The notes: generated by a model from the sequence alone, not told the origin. A DNA stretch of 64,000 nt from JADGGV01 sp035715725 (GCA_035715725.1 DASTKT010000223.1:1-64000); one strand, 5' to 3'. Positions 27,839 through 37,421 are shown, counted from the first letter of the stretch. Made by a program: numbers and translations.

Positions 27839-28723
27839 CTACGTCAGCCGCACCGGCTTCGGCGTCGGGGTGGAGTAATCGTAGAACCCCTTCCCGGACT
27901 TCCGCCCGATGTAGTTCATCGTGACCATGCGGCGGAGCAGCGGGGGCGGGGCGAAGCGCTTCTCGCGGTACTCCTCGAACATGATCTCGGCGATGCGGTA
28001 GAGCGTGTCGAGCCCGACGAAGTCGCCGAGGACGAACGGCCCCATGGGGTAGCCGGTGCCGAGCGTCATGGCCTTGTCGATGTCCTCGATGGTGCCGACG
28101 CCCTCCTCGAGCGCGCGGATCGCGTCGAGCATGTAGGGCACGAGGAGGCGGTTGACGATGAAGCCGGAGTTGTCGTGGGCCTCGACGGGCTCCTTGCCGA
28201 GGCGCCGGGCGAAGTCGAAGGCGGTGCGGTAGGTCTCGTCGCTCGTGGCGATGCTGCGCACGACCTCGACGAGCTTCATGACCGGGACCGGGTTGAAGAA
28301 GTGGAGGCCGACGAAGCGGTCGGGGCGGCGCGTGGCCGCGGCCATCGACGCAATGGGGATGGAGCTGGTGTTGCTGGCGAAGATCGTGCTCTCGGGGCAG
28401 AGCTTGTCGAGCGTGGCGAACATCTCGGACTTGATGGCCAGGTCCTCGGTGACGGCCTCGACGATGATGTCGCAGTCGCGGAGGTCCTCGAGGCGGGTCG
28501 TGGTACGGATCCGACCGAGCGCCTCATCGCGGGTCGCGGCCTCGAGCTTTCCCTTCTCGACGGCACGGCCCAGGCTCTTCTGGATCGAGCCGAGGCCGCG
28601 CTCGCACAGCGCCTCGGTCGTCTCCCGCACGCGGGTCTCGAAGCCGGCTTTCGCCGCGATCTCGGCGATCCCGCTCCCCATGAGCCCACACCCCAGCACG
28701 CCGACCGTGCGGATCTCCGCCAT
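27839..28723 (-). CDS. hbd: 3-hydroxybutyryl-CoA / 3-hydroxyacyl-CoA dehydrogenase, 294 aa
   Basis: NAD-dependent oxidation of 3-hydroxyacyl-CoA. The Rossmann motif GVLGCGLMGSGIAE lies at residues 8-21. The catalytic histidine segment is RFVGLHFFNPVPVMKLVEVV, with the substrate-binding HDNSGFIVNRLLVPYMLDAI downstream. The C-terminal helical domain has MTLGTGYPMGPFVLGDFVGLD and GRKSGKGFYDY. The stand-alone two-domain form with about 290 residues is Hbd/PaaH type rather than the FadB fusion. A GGAGG lies before ATG 28723. Confidence 0.95.
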   Translation of the reverse strand: MAEIRTVGVLGCGLMGSGIAEIAAKAGFETRVRETTEALCERGLGSIQKSLGRAVEKGKLEAATRDEALGRIRTTTRLEDLRDCDIIVEAVTEDLAIKSEMFATLDKLCPESTIFASNTSSIPIASMAAATRRPDRFVGLHFFNPVPVMKLVEVVRSIATSDETYRTAFDFARRLGKEPVEAHDNSGFIVNRLLVPYMLDAIRALEEGVGTIEDIDKAMTLGTGYPMGPFVLGDFVGLDTLYRIAEIMFEEYREKRFAPPPLLRRMVTMNYIGRKSGKGFYDYSTPTPKPVRLT

Positions 28724-28858
28724 ATCTGACCTCCAGGTGTCCTCGAGCGAAGGATGTAACGCCGGGGCACTCTCGCGGGCGGTGTCGGCCGATCGGGCCG
28801 GGTGTGCGCCGTCCGCGCGGGCGCCGAGGGGGGAATATGGGGCGCCCCGCGGGGCGCA

Positions 28859-29737
28859 TCAACGCGGCGGCGGAAGGAGGCCGAGGCGACGCTGCAGGCG
28901 GCGGAAGAACGGCGAGGGTGGCGGCTCGAGGCGCTCGCCCCGCTCGATCCGGTCGAGGAGCCCCTCCAGCTCCTCCGCGGCCTCGCCGGCGCGGCGCCGG
29001 AAGCGGTTGGCCAGCAGGGCGACGCCGCCGGTGAAGCCGCCGGCGAGTCCCACGGCGCCGGCCAGGATGGCGCCCGCGACGATCGCGGCGGGGCCGCCGA
29101 CCAGCGCGCCGATCGCGGCGCCGGCGATCCCGGCGGCGGTGGCGAGGCCGACGCCGAGGCCGAAGCCGGTGGCGGCGCCGAGGCGCACGGCGTGGCGCTG
29201 CTGGTCGCCGAGATCCACATCCAGGCGGACGTGGGCGTAGCCGGGCTCGAGCGGGCGCACGGTCAGGAGGACGCGGCTGGCGCGGGCCAGGTGGAAGCGG
29301 CTGGCGGGCCGCGCGAGCGCGCGCGCGACGCCGGAGATCGCGTCATCCGCCGGCGCGAAGAGCAGTTTCTCGCCCTGGCGGCGGCGGAGCTGGAGGTACT
29401 CACGCGTGGTGAGATACTCGTCCAGGCGCCGGAGCAGCGCCGGGGGATTGCCCGGGACGGCGCGCTGCGCCTGCAGCGTCGGCTCGCCGAACGCGCGCTG
29501 GATGAAGCCGGGCGCCCGGGCCGGATCGCGCACCGGGATTTCGTACAGCGCCTGCTGGACGTGCCGCGGCTGGAGGCCGAGCTCGGCGGCGATGCGGAGG
29601 ACCTCGTCCTCGGGGATGCGCTCGTCGGCATCCGTGTCGGGCGCGGCCAGCTCGACGGCCCGGCGGATGACGAGCTCGAGCTGCCGGCGCGTGATGGCCC
29701 GCGCGGGCGGTGGCGTGGCGTCTGGTTCCCGTTCCAC
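28859..29737 (-). CDS. Membrane protein with N-terminal helical domain, 292 aa
   Basis: N-terminal part (ITRRQLELVIRRAVELAA ... EDEVLRIAAELGLQPRHVQQALYE) looks like an all-helical recognition domain. A mixed domain follows (about 90-190). Two hydrophobic Gly/Ala-rich helices (GLGVGLATAAGIAGAAIGALVG and PAAIVAGAILAGAVGLAGGFT) come before a basic C-terminus. The GTG start at 29737 lies 23 bases after the peroxiredoxin-like gene stop. Unrecognised. Probably a membrane-anchored protein; function not known. Confidence 0.65.
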   Translation of the reverse strand: MEREPDATPPPARAITRRQLELVIRRAVELAAPDTDADERIPEDEVLRIAAELGLQPRHVQQALYEIPVRDPARAPGFIQRAFGEPTLQAQRAVPGNPPALLRRLDEYLTTREYLQLRRRQGEKLLFAPADDAISGVARALARPASRFHLARASRVLLTVRPLEPGYAHVRLDVDLGDQQRHAVRLGAATGFGLGVGLATAAGIAGAAIGALVGGPAAIVAGAILAGAVGLAGGFTGGVALLANRFRRRAGEAAEELEGLLDRIERGERLEPPPSPFFRRLQRRLGLLPPPR

Positions 29738-29759
29738 GGCTTGAAGATAACGACGCGGC

Positions 29760-30359
29760 TCAGCGCGCGGCGACCCCACCGGCCCGCTGCAGGTCCGCCA
29801 GCTCGCCGAGGAGGACGACGTCGCCCGGTCCGTCGGCGGCCGTATCGCCGACGTGCGCGAAGCGGACGCGTCCATCGGCGTCGAGCACGAACTCGCCGGG
29901 TCGAGGCCGGGACTCGCCCTCCCGCCAGAGCCCCCAGCGGCGGAACGTCGACGGCGGCACGGAGACGACGGGGAATCCCAGCTCGAGGGCGCGCGCGGTG
30001 TGCTCCGCGGCGGTCGCCGGGTCGGCCGTGACGGCGACGACGCGCGCGCCGGCCTCGCGGTAGGCGGCGCCGTGGGCCTCGAGCGAGCGCAGGCGGTTCA
30101 GGCAGATGTCGCAGTACGCGCCGCGGTAGAAGACGAGGACCGCGGGTCGGCCGCGCAGCTGGCCGAGCGAGAACGCCTCCCTGTCCCCGGTGGTGCCGCT
30201 GAGCGCGGGCGCGCGGGGGTAGGCGCCGGGCGGAGCCGATCGATCGGTGGGTGCCGCGGCGAGCGTGTCCGGGCGGGGTGGCTCCTCGTCGGCGGCGGCG
30301 CGGCTGCAACCGGCCGCGCTCGCCGCGACGAGCAGGAAGATGAACAGGCGGAACTTCAT
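29760..30359 (-). CDS. Peroxiredoxin-like (AhpC/TSA) lipoprotein, 199 aa
   Basis: The signal MKFRLFIFLLVAASAAGC has a lipobox with lipidated C18, so it is extracytoplasmic. The thioredoxin fold shows LRGRPAVLVFYRGAYCDICLNRLRSLE with C83 and C86; the CxxC-like YRGAYCDICL pattern is that of the AhpC-TSA/DUF899-like group of thiol peroxidases or thiol-disulfide proteins. The rest has a beta-alpha-beta fold (GARVVAVTADP). It sits 3 bases before the SPFH gene and forms the last member of that operon. Confidence 0.85.
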   Translation of the reverse strand: MKFRLFIFLLVAASAAGCSRAAADEEPPRPDTLAAAPTDRSAPPGAYPRAPALSGTTGDREAFSLGQLRGRPAVLVFYRGAYCDICLNRLRSLEAHGAAYREAGARVVAVTADPATAAEHTARALELGFPVVSVPPSTFRRWGLWREGESRPRPGEFVLDADGRVRFAHVGDTAADGPGDVVLLGELADLQRAGGVAAR

Positions 30360-30362
30360 GGT

Positions 30363-31268
30363 CTAGCGGGTCTCCTGCGGTTCTGCGGGCGCGCGTTCGG
30401 TGCGAGGCTCGGTGATCGGGGATGTCGAGTCGATGGCCGGCGCCGCCAGCCGCGGCGCGCCGTCGGCCTCGGCGCGGATGGAGCGCGGAGCCTCGGCGCT
30501 CGCCGATGCGGGAGCGCCGCCGGATCCGAGCCGTTCGATGAACGGACGGAACAGCTCGATGGGGATCGGGAACAGCGTCGTCGAGTTCTTCTCGGTGGCG
30601 ATCTCGGTCACCGTCTGGAGGAAGCGGAGCTGGAGCGAGGCCGGGCTCTGCTGCATGACACGGGCGGCCTCGGCCAGCTTGGCGGACGCCTGCAGCTCGC
30701 CCTCGGCGGCGATGACCTTGGCGCGGCGCTCGCGCTCGGCCTCCGCCTGCCGCGCCATGGCGCGCTTCATCTCCTGCGGCAGGTCGATGTCCTTCATCTC
30801 GACGGAGACGACGTCGATCCCCCAGGGCTCCGTGCCCTCGTCCACGATCTTGCGGACGATCTGGTTGATGTGCTCACGCTCGGACAGGAGCTGGTCCATC
30901 TCGGCCTGACCGACGACGTTGCGCAACGTGGTCTGCGCGAGCTGGCTCGTGGCGAAGAGGTAGTCCTGGATCTCGACGACTGCCTTGATCGGGTCCCGCA
31001 CGCGGAAATAGATCACCGCGTTGACCCGCACGGAGATGTTGTCCCGCGTGATGACGTCCTGCGGCGGGATGTCCATGGTGACGATGCGCAGCGGGATCTT
31101 TACCATGCGCTCGACGCCGAGCGGCACGAGGAAGATGAGCCCCGGCCCTTTCGCGCGGGTGAGGCGGCCCAGGCGGAAGACCACTCCCCGCTCGTACTCC
31201 CGGAGCACGCGCAGGCTCGTGGCCATGATGGCCGCGAGGAAGATGCCGATGGGGAGCAGGAGTTCCAT
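30363..31268 (-). CDS. SPFH/Band 7 (slipin/stomatin) membrane protein, 301 aa
   Basis: N-terminal hydrophobic anchor ([20 protein letters not shown]), then the SPFH domain: [62 protein letters not shown] and a coiled-coil after [26 protein letters not shown]. This is the slipin type, which forms oligomeric rings organising membranes and often partners a NfeD or FtsH protease. The proline/alanine-rich tail (about 265-301) is disordered. Two bases separate it from the thiolase stop. Confidence 0.93.
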   Translation of the reverse strand: MELLLPIGIFLAAIMATSLRVLREYERGVVFRLGRLTRAKGPGLIFLVPLGVERMVKIPLRIVTMDIPPQDVITRDNISVRVNAVIYFRVRDPIKAVVEIQDYLFATSQLAQTTLRNVVGQAEMDQLLSEREHINQIVRKIVDEGTEPWGIDVVSVEMKDIDLPQEMKRAMARQAEAERERRAKVIAAEGELQASAKLAEAARVMQQSPASLQLRFLQTVTEIATEKNSTTLFPIPIELFRPFIERLGSGGAPASASAEAPRSIRAEADGAPRLAAPAIDSTSPITEPRTERAPAEPQETR

Positions 31269-31270
31269 GG

Positions 31271-32476
31271 TTACATCGCCTCCACGACCACGGCCATGCC
31301 CTGGCCGCCGCCGATGCAGGCCGCGCCGAGCCCGAAGCGGCCACCACGCCGCCGGAGCTCGTGCAGCAGGTTCACGGTGATGCGCGCGCCGGACGCCGCC
31401 AGCGGATGCGTGATGGCGATGGCGCCGCCGTTGACGTTCGTCCGCTCCGGGTCCAGCCCGAGCTCCCGGGCGACCGCGGCGAACTGCGGGGCGAACGCTT
31501 CGTTCACGTCGACGAGGTCCATCTGCTCGAGCCCGAGGCCGGCGCGCTCGAGCGCCTTCCGCGCCGCCGGCGCGGGCCCGATGCCCATGATCTCCGGGGG
31601 CACGCCGGCGATCCCCCAGGACACGAGGCGGCCGATCGGTCGCACGCCGTTGCTCTCCGCCCACGCCGCGGACGCGATGACGACGGCCGCCGCACCGTCG
31701 CCGATGCCGCTGGCGTTGCCGGCGGTCACCAGCCCGTCCTTGCGGAAGTAGGGCCGCAGCGCCGCCAGCGCCTGCTGCGTCGTCTCCGGGCGCATGTGCT
31801 CGTCCATCCTGAACTCCTGCTCGCCCTTGCGCGTCTTCACCATCACCGGCACGATCTCGGCGTCGAAGCGCCCCTCGTCCCACGCCGCCTTCGCGCGCTG
31901 CTGCGAGCGCAGCGCGACCCGGTCCGCTTCCTCCCGCGTGACCTGGTACTGGTCGGCGAGCCGCTCCGCCGTCTGCGCCATGGACAGGCCGCACTGCGTG
32001 TCCGTGAGCGCCTGCCACAGCAGGTCCTCGAAGAAGCCGCCCGCCTCGCCGAGGCGCAGCGCGCCGAAGCGCGCGCCGCGGACGACGTGAGGCGCCTGGC
32101 TCATCGATTCGGCCCCGCCGCACAGCGCGACCTCCGTCTCCCCGAGGAGGATCTGCTCCGCCCCGCTGGCGATCGCCTGGAAGCCCGAGCCGCACAGCCG
32201 GTTCACCGTGAGCGCCGGCGTCTCGACCGGCACGCCGGCGCGGAGCCCGACGTGGCGCGCGAGGTAGATGGCGTCCGCCGACGTCTGCAGCGCATTGCCG
32301 AATACTACGTGCCCGACCGCGTCGGCCGGCACGCCGGCGCTCTCGATGGCCGCCCGGGCCGCGACGACGCCGAGGTCCGTGGCCGTGAAGTCCTTGAGCG
32401 ATCCGCCGAAGGTGCCGAACGGCGTGCGGCGGCCCGAGAGAAAGACGACATCCCCGGATTGTCCCTGGGTTCCCAT
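31271..32476 (-). CDS. Acetyl-CoA C-acetyltransferase / thiolase, 401 aa
   Basis: The reactive Cys lies in [20 protein letters not shown] (about residue 95), the second catalytic region in [11 protein letters not shown], and the final [14 protein letters not shown] near the C-terminus. The GHP-type loop is modified: [17 protein letters not shown] instead of the common IALGHPLGASG, keeping the histidine. It therefore looks functional but is a divergent thiolase. ATG 32476 is preceded by GGAGCG. Role: cleavage or condensation of acyl-CoA, paired by function with hbd and the crotonase. Confidence 0.93.
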   Translation of the reverse strand: MGTQGQSGDVVFLSGRRTPFGTFGGSLKDFTATDLGVVAARAAIESAGVPADAVGHVVFGNALQTSADAIYLARHVGLRAGVPVETPALTVNRLCGSGFQAIASGAEQILLGETEVALCGGAESMSQAPHVVRGARFGALRLGEAGGFFEDLLWQALTDTQCGLSMAQTAERLADQYQVTREEADRVALRSQQRAKAAWDEGRFDAEIVPVMVKTRKGEQEFRMDEHMRPETTQQALAALRPYFRKDGLVTAGNASGIGDGAAAVVIASAAWAESNGVRPIGRLVSWGIAGVPPEIMGIGPAPAARKALERAGLGLEQMDLVDVNEAFAPQFAAVARELGLDPERTNVNGGAIAITHPLAASGARITVNLLHELRRRGGRFGLGAACIGGGQGMAVVVEAM

Positions 32477-32754
32477 TGGCGCTCCTCGATGTGGTGCCCG
32501 GCGTTGCGACGATGGCGGGTGGAAGCCCGCGAGAGCGGCGTACCCGGCGCGCCCGGGCCCGGCGCCTCCGCTCGCCCACTCCTCCATCCGTCCACTCTCC
32601 CACTCGGAGGGCGCCCGCGCAAGCGGGACGCAGCCCGGCGGGTCTCGGTCCCGGCCCTGGCGCGGAACGAAACGGCCACCGGCCCCTGGAGACCGGCGGC
32701 CGCTGCGGGCTTCTACCCCGCGAATGCCGCGATGGCGCCAGCGACGCGTCGCCG

Positions 32755-33858
32755 CTACTTCGCCGCCATCGCGGGAGCGCCCGCCGGCCGGGTCGTCTTG
32801 GCGCCATCGAGATACGGCGCGAACTCGGCCTTGTTGTGGGCCTTGGCGTACGCCTCCTCCGGGGCGATCACGTTCTTCATCAGGAAATCGAGGATCGCCT
32901 GATCCATCATCTGCATGCCATCCTTGCGGCCGGTCTGCATCATGTTCGGGATCTGGAACGTCTTCCCTTCCCGGATCAGGTTGCCGATGGCGGGCGTGCC
33001 GACCAGGATCTCGAGGGCGGCGACGCGGCCCTGGCCGTCCGCCTTGCGCAGCAGCTGCTGCGACACCACGCCGCGCAGCGTCTCCGCCAGCATGGCGCGG
33101 ATCTGCTCCTGCTCGTCCGCCGGGAACGCGTTGATGATGCGGTCGACGGTCTTGGCGGCGGAGTTCGTGTGCAGCGTGCCGAAGACGAGGTGCCCGGTCT
33201 CGGCGGCGGTGATGCCGAGGGAGATCGTCTCGAGGTCGCGCATCTCGCCGACCAGGATGACGTCCGGGTCCTCGCGCAGCGCGGCGCGCAGCGCCGTGCT
33301 GAAGGAGACGGTGTGGTTGCCGATCTCGCGCTGGTTGACCAGGCCGCGCTTGTTCTGGTGCACGAACTCGATGGGATCCTCGATCGTGAGGACGTGGTCG
33401 GCCCGCGTCTCGTTGATCAGATCGACCATCGCCGCCAGCGTCGTGCTCTTCCCGGAGCCGGTCGGGCCGGTCACCAGGACGAGGCCCTTGTTCAGCCTGC
33501 AGAGGTTGCGGACCGCGTCCGGGAGCGCCAGGTCGTCGGCGGACAGCACCTTGCTGGGGATCGTGCGCAGCACCGCGCCGATCCCCTTCCGCTGCATGAA
33601 CACGTTCACGCGGAAGCGGGCGACGTCGGCGATCTCGTAGGCGAAGTCGATGTCGTGCTTCGCCTCGAAGTCCGAGCGCTGGTCCGCGGTCATGATCTCG
33701 TAGAAGAGCGCCTGCATATCCTGCGAGGACAGCTCCCGGAACTTGATCCGCGTCAGCTCGCCGTGGAGGCGAAGGATCGGCGGCGATCCGCAGGTGAGGT
33801 GCAGGTCGGACCCCTTCTGCTGCACCATCAGGCGGAGGAACTGATCGATCTGAGCCAT
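32755..33858 (-). CDS. pilT: Type IV pilus retraction ATPase PilT, 367 aa
   Basis: Hexameric ATPase that retracts type IV pili. Walker A is GPTGSGKST (131-139). Nearby are the catalytic Glu and His box regions: [59 protein letters not shown] and the PilT-typical C-terminal [21 protein letters not shown]. It begins 14 bases after the stop of the pseudo-PilB gene, so they are probably co-transcribed with the leuB-type gene. The rest of the pilus machinery is not in the window. Confidence 0.97.
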   Translation of the reverse strand: MAQIDQFLRLMVQQKGSDLHLTCGSPPILRLHGELTRIKFRELSSQDMQALFYEIMTADQRSDFEAKHDIDFAYEIADVARFRVNVFMQRKGIGAVLRTIPSKVLSADDLALPDAVRNLCRLNKGLVLVTGPTGSGKSTTLAAMVDLINETRADHVLTIEDPIEFVHQNKRGLVNQREIGNHTVSFSTALRAALREDPDVILVGEMRDLETISLGITAAETGHLVFGTLHTNSAAKTVDRIINAFPADEQEQIRAMLAETLRGVVSQQLLRKADGQGRVAALEILVGTPAIGNLIREGKTFQIPNMMQTGRKDGMQMMDQAILDFLMKNVIAPEEAYAKAHNKAEFAPYLDGAKTTRPAGAPAMAAK

Positions 33859-33872
33859 TCGCTGCGCTCCGC

Positions 33873-35105
33873 TCACGTGGTGGCGGACAGGGTCCAGGAG
33901 ATCTCGCCCCGGTCGCTCCGCGCCGGCGCGAGGATCCAACCGATCTCGAGCTGTGGGAGCCGGCTCCGCCAGTCGCCCTCGCGCAGGAAGACGAACGAGA
34001 GCGGCGCCGCGCCCAGGAGGTCCGCCACGGGGAACTCGTCGGACGGCAGGTCGAGAGTCAGGGCGTCGAAGCGGAAGGAGGGGAGCGCCTCCAGCACGTC
34101 CTCCGACGGCCGAAGCGTGCAGACGCCCGGCAGCTCGCCGTCGTCCGAGAGGTGCACCGCGCGGAGGCCGTCCGGACGGACGAAGCCCGGCAGGAGCGGC
34201 AGCAGCGCGCGGGCGAGTTCGGGCTCCTCCCCGGCGACGACGATCCGCGCGCTGCCGGCGCGGGCGAGCAGCCGCAGCTCCGCCACGATCGGCGGCGGGA
34301 GCGCGGCGCCCCGGGCGATGGCGCGCCCGACGTCGCCAGCGTAGCGCGGGCGGAACAGGTACTCGGCGCCGCCCGCGCCGACGAGCGCCTGCGCCTCGAC
34401 CGCGACGGTGTAGCCTGGCTGCTTGAGCGTGGCGGTCCACGCCACGAGCCCGCCATCCGCGGAGCGTTCCGGCGGGAACGGCTGGAGCGCCTCGGGGAGC
34501 GCCGCCTCCCACGCGTCGGTGAGCGGGCGGCGGTGCACGGACTCCTCCGAGAACCAGCCCCAGGCGCCGCGGCCGCGGACCGAGATGCCGAAGCGCTCGG
34601 CGTGCCGCTCGAGCGCCCGGGCGAAGAACTCGGCGACCGGGAGCGGCGCGTACTCGTCGTCGCCGTCGTCCTGGCCTGCGCCGTAGAGGTACTCGATCAG
34701 CTCGCGGATCCGCGCGGACGACGCCAGCGCCAGCTCGATCTCGTAGCCGGTGCGGGCGCGCAGCTCGTCGAACGCCTCCTGCTGGAGCGGGTCGGCGCAC
34801 ACGACGGTGAGCGCGACGCCGGTCCGCACGATCGGCACCGCGAGGTGCGCCAGCGCCCAGTCCCCGGCGACGAGTGCGGCCGCGTCCCGGTCGACGGCCT
34901 CAGGGCGCGGAAAGATGAACGGAATGTCGAACTGGCTGGCCAGCGCCCAGTCGATCTCCTCGCGGGTCACGAGGCCGAGCGCGATGAGCGCCTGCCCGAA
35001 GAACCCGCCATGGAGCCGCTGGTGCTCGAGGGCCTCCTCGATCTCCTCCTCGGTCACCCGACCCGACTCGAGGAGGATCCTACCGAGGTTCCGCTTCTCC
35101 GCCAT
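33873..35105 (-). CDS. MshEN-domain protein with a degenerate PilB/GspE-like C-terminus, 410 aa
   Basis: Residues 5-58 match the MshEN c-di-GMP-binding module of GspE/MshE: R5-N-L-G8, L11/L12, G15, A25-L26, Q29, F36-G37, L40, G44, I51, A54-L55, Q58. The following region (about 80-145) is the usual PilB N2 domain. The C-terminal part (about 280-400) resembles the RecA-like ATPase fold but where Walker A should be it reads RIVVAGEEPELARALLPLL, with no GxxGxGKT, so it should not hydrolyse ATP. Probably a c-di-GMP-responsive accessory of the adjacent PilT. Its start lies inside the end of the leuB-type gene (26-base overlap). Confidence 0.8.
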   Translation of the reverse strand: MAEKRNLGRILLESGRVTEEEIEEALEHQRLHGGFFGQALIALGLVTREEIDWALASQFDIPFIFPRPEAVDRDAAALVAGDWALAHLAVPIVRTGVALTVVCADPLQQEAFDELRARTGYEIELALASSARIRELIEYLYGAGQDDGDDEYAPLPVAEFFARALERHAERFGISVRGRGAWGWFSEESVHRRPLTDAWEAALPEALQPFPPERSADGGLVAWTATLKQPGYTVAVEAQALVGAGGAEYLFRPRYAGDVGRAIARGAALPPPIVAELRLLARAGSARIVVAGEEPELARALLPLLPGFVRPDGLRAVHLSDDGELPGVCTLRPSEDVLEALPSFRFDALTLDLPSDEFPVADLLGAAPLSFVFLREGDWRSRLPQLEIGWILAPARSDRGEISWTLSATT

Positions 35106-36177
35106 GACTCCTCTCCTCTGGCGCGGCTTCGCGCAGCTCCTTGCAGACCCAATCGCCGACGGCCTCCGTGCCGAGACTGCCGCCGAGGTCGGGCGTCGTC
35201 TTTCCCAGGCGGATCGTGGAGCGCACGGCCTCCTCGACCCGGGACGCGGCCGGCGCGTAGCCGAGCTGCTCCAGCATGAGCGCGGCGGTGAGGATCGCCG
35301 CCAGCGGGTTCGCGCGGTCCAGTCCCGCGATGTCGGGCGCCGAGCCGTGCACGGGCTCGAACAGGCCGGGCTTGCCGGGATGCAGGTTCGCCGACGGCGC
35401 CAAGCCGAGCCCGCCGACGAGCGCGGCGGCGAGGTCGCTCAGGATGTCGCCGAACAGGTTCGAGGCGACGATGACATCGTAGCGCGCCGGATGCAGCACC
35501 ATGTCGAGCGCGAGCGCATCGACGTACATGGCCTCGCGCTCGATCTCCGGGTACTCCGCGCCGACCTCCGCGAAGACCCGCCGGTACAGCCCGCCGGCGA
35601 ACTGCATCGCGTTCGCCTTGTCGGCGAGCGTCACCCGCCGGCGGCCGGCGGAGCGCGCGTACTCGAAGGCCGCCCGGAGGATCCGCTCCACGCCCTTCCG
35701 CGTGTTCACGTCCTCCTCGATGGCGACCTCGTCCGGCGTCCCCTTCTTGAAGACGCCGCCGAGCCCGACGTAGACGCCTTCCGTGTTCTCGCGAAAGATC
35801 ACGATGTCCACGTCCTCGGCGGCGACGTTCCGCAGCGGCGAGAACGCCGGGTCCATCAGGCGGACCGGCCGGAGGTTCACGAAGAGGTCGAACCGGAAGC
35901 GCATCCCGAGCAGGATCGCCCGGGCGTGGGCGTTGTCCGGGACCCGCGGGTCGCCGAGCGCGCCGAGGAGCAGCGCGTCGTAGCCGGTCTCCAGCTCCGT
36001 CATCTCGGCGTCGGTGACCGCCACGCCGCGGGCCAGGTACTGCTCGGCCCCGAGATCCCACTGCACGAGATCGAGCGGAATGGATTCCGCCTCGCTCACG
36101 CACGAGAGGACCTTGCGCGCCTGGCGCAGCACCTCGACGCCGATGCCGTCGCCGGGAATGAGAGCGATCCTGGGCAT
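35080..36177 (-). CDS. Isopropylmalate/isocitrate-type dehydrogenase, 365 aa
   Basis: Beta-decarboxylating dehydrogenase fold. Seen: N-terminal IALIPGDGIGVEV, arginine site RFDLFVNLRPVRL, RENTEGVYVGLGG, metal Asp in ASNLFGDILSDLAAALVGGLGLAPSANL, and FEPVHGSAPDIAGLDRANP. The loop and length (365 aa) fit LeuB or the tartrate/isocitrate-like relatives; the VNLRPVRL pattern is common to both. Without neighbouring leuA/leuCD the exact substrate is open. It overlaps the downstream pseudo-PilB gene, an unusual neighbour. Confidence 0.9.
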   Translation of the reverse strand: MPRIALIPGDGIGVEVLRQARKVLSCVSEAESIPLDLVQWDLGAEQYLARGVAVTDAEMTELETGYDALLLGALGDPRVPDNAHARAILLGMRFRFDLFVNLRPVRLMDPAFSPLRNVAAEDVDIVIFRENTEGVYVGLGGVFKKGTPDEVAIEEDVNTRKGVERILRAAFEYARSAGRRRVTLADKANAMQFAGGLYRRVFAEVGAEYPEIEREAMYVDALALDMVLHPARYDVIVASNLFGDILSDLAAALVGGLGLAPSANLHPGKPGLFEPVHGSAPDIAGLDRANPLAAILTAALMLEQLGYAPAASRVEEAVRSTIRLGKTTPDLGGSLGTEAVGDWVCKELREAAPEERSHGGEAEPR

Positions 36178-36315
36178 GAAGTCGGTCTGGTTGTGCGCGC
36201 GGAGTGGGCGTAGGCGTCGCGGCGGCGGGCGCGAAGGGTCCCGGATTGGTATCGGCAGCTCGGGAGCGACTCTTTAGCGCCAGACCGCCGCGGGAGCGCG
36301 CTCCGCGCGGCCGGT

Positions 36316-36825
36316 TCATGGACGGGCCGGCACCCGCGCCTGCACCAGCAGCAGGCCCTGCGCGTCGGCCGTGAGGGAGTGGAACGCGTACGTCCCGGAC
36401 GGCGCGCCCTCGAGACTGACGACCCAGGTGGCGCCGGTGGAGACCAGCGGCGGCCCGCGGAGCTGCCCCGTGCGCTCCAGGAACTCGCGGGCGTCGGGCG
36501 CGAGCCCGGCGGTGTCGAAGGCGACGGCGTAGCCGCGGGGGTCCGCCGCGATGAAGCGGACGACGTCGCCCGGATGGGCGCGAACGGTGTCGGGCTCGAC
36601 GGCGCCGCCGGCCGGCGTCTGGCGCAGCCGCACGTCCAGCACGGCGACGCCCGACCCCAGCCGGAGCGTGTCCTTCCCGAGCGGCAGTGTGTGGGTGGTG
36701 CGCTGGTCGGCCGAGCGGCTCGTTCGATCGCACCCGGCCCCGGCCAGAACGGCAAGGAGCAAAAGAACGGCGCCGGGACGCCTCGCGCGGAGGCACCCCG
36801 GCGCCGGGAACCGCCTGTGCCGCAT
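36316..36825 (-). CDS. Cupredoxin-like lipoprotein without visible copper ligands, 169 aa
   Basis: Signal sequence with lipobox ending G-A-G-C32, so lipidated. The mature part has a plastocyanin/cupredoxin-like beta pattern: DTVRAHPGDVVRFIAADPRGYAVAF, then ATWVVSLEGAPSGTYAFHSL. The usual Cys and Met copper ligands are not seen; only one candidate His (FHSL). It lies 7 bases after the cytochrome c stop and is likely co-transcribed with it. Periplasmic, electron-transfer or structural role is inference. Confidence 0.6.
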   Translation of the reverse strand: MRHRRFPAPGCLRARRPGAVLLLLAVLAGAGCDRTSRSADQRTTHTLPLGKDTLRLGSGVAVLDVRLRQTPAGGAVEPDTVRAHPGDVVRFIAADPRGYAVAFDTAGLAPDAREFLERTGQLRGPPLVSTGATWVVSLEGAPSGTYAFHSLTADAQGLLLVQARVPARP

Positions 36826-36832
36826 CAGGGCG

Positions 36833-37333
36833 TCAGGGCGTGCCGCCGTGGGAGAGCGCCCACTCGTACGCCGCGACCGCCTTGACCTGGTCGTCGGTGA
36901 TGTTCGAGCCACCCTTCGGCGGCATCGGCGCCGGGTGCTGCTTCGGCTGCGGCACCCCGTTGGTAACCAGCGTGACGTACTGGTTGTAGTCGTTGCCGTC
37001 GATGTTGATGTACACCTTGTCCGTGAGGTCCGGCGCGAGCGTCGTGCCCTTCGCGTCCATGCCGTGGCAGGTGTAGCAGTTGCCCGGCCCGTGGAAGATC
37101 TCACGGCCCTGGTTGATCATGTCCGCCGTCACCCCCGCCGGCAGGTTCGCCGGGACCGGGCCCGCCGTGGTCGTCGGGGCGGGCGCCGCCGCCGGCGCTT
37201 CCGGAGCCGGAGCCGGAGCGGCCGTGGTCTCGGCGGTCGTGCTCGGCGCTTCCTCGCCGCCCTTCTTACACCCGACCGCCACGGCGGCCAGCGCCGCAAC
37301 GGCAACCCACCTCATCCACTCCACGCTACGCAT
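36833..37333 (-). CDS. Cytochrome c lipoprotein (mono-haem), 166 aa
   Basis: Signal with lipobox A19-V20-G21-C22, then an Ala/Pro/Thr-rich tether (about 26-66) and a class I c-type domain with haem motif C86-Y-T-C89-H90. The Met ligand is probably M137 (PAPMPPKGG). Periplasmic electron carrier. A GAGGAGGAGGG purine run precedes ATG 37333. It starts a two-gene unit with the cupredoxin-like lipoprotein. A 10-bp hairpin separates it from the gene upstream. Confidence 0.92.
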   Translation of the reverse strand: MRSVEWMRWVAVAALAAVAVGCKKGGEEAPSTTAETTAAPAPAPEAPAAAPAPTTTAGPVPANLPAGVTADMINQGREIFHGPGNCYTCHGMDAKGTTLAPDLTDKVYINIDGNDYNQYVTLVTNGVPQPKQHPAPMPPKGGSNITDDQVKAVAAYEWALSHGGTP

Positions 37334-37398
37334 GGCCGTCCCTCCTCCTCGGTACCAGGATGTGACGTGCGGGCCCCCGGCCCGCTCTCTTCGGCGCA

Positions 37399-37421
37399 GT
37401 TGCCGGCAGGGTGCCGGCAAC
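37399..37421 (-). terminator. Hairpin in the 5' region of the cytochrome c gene
   Basis: Perfect 10-bp inverted repeat GTTGCCGGCA/TGCCGGCAAC (37399-37408 with 37412-37421), 3-base loop. It lies directly after the stop of the zinc-ribbon gene read on the minus strand. No U-run. Confidence 0.6.

Noticed and set aside
27464..28729. Plus-strand frame of 421 codons across the repeat tract and hbd
   Set aside because: Antisense to hbd and through a low-complexity repeat tract.
33873..35105. Reading this gene as a normal PilB ATPase
   Set aside because: Walker A is absent, so normal pilus assembly ATPase function is not supported.
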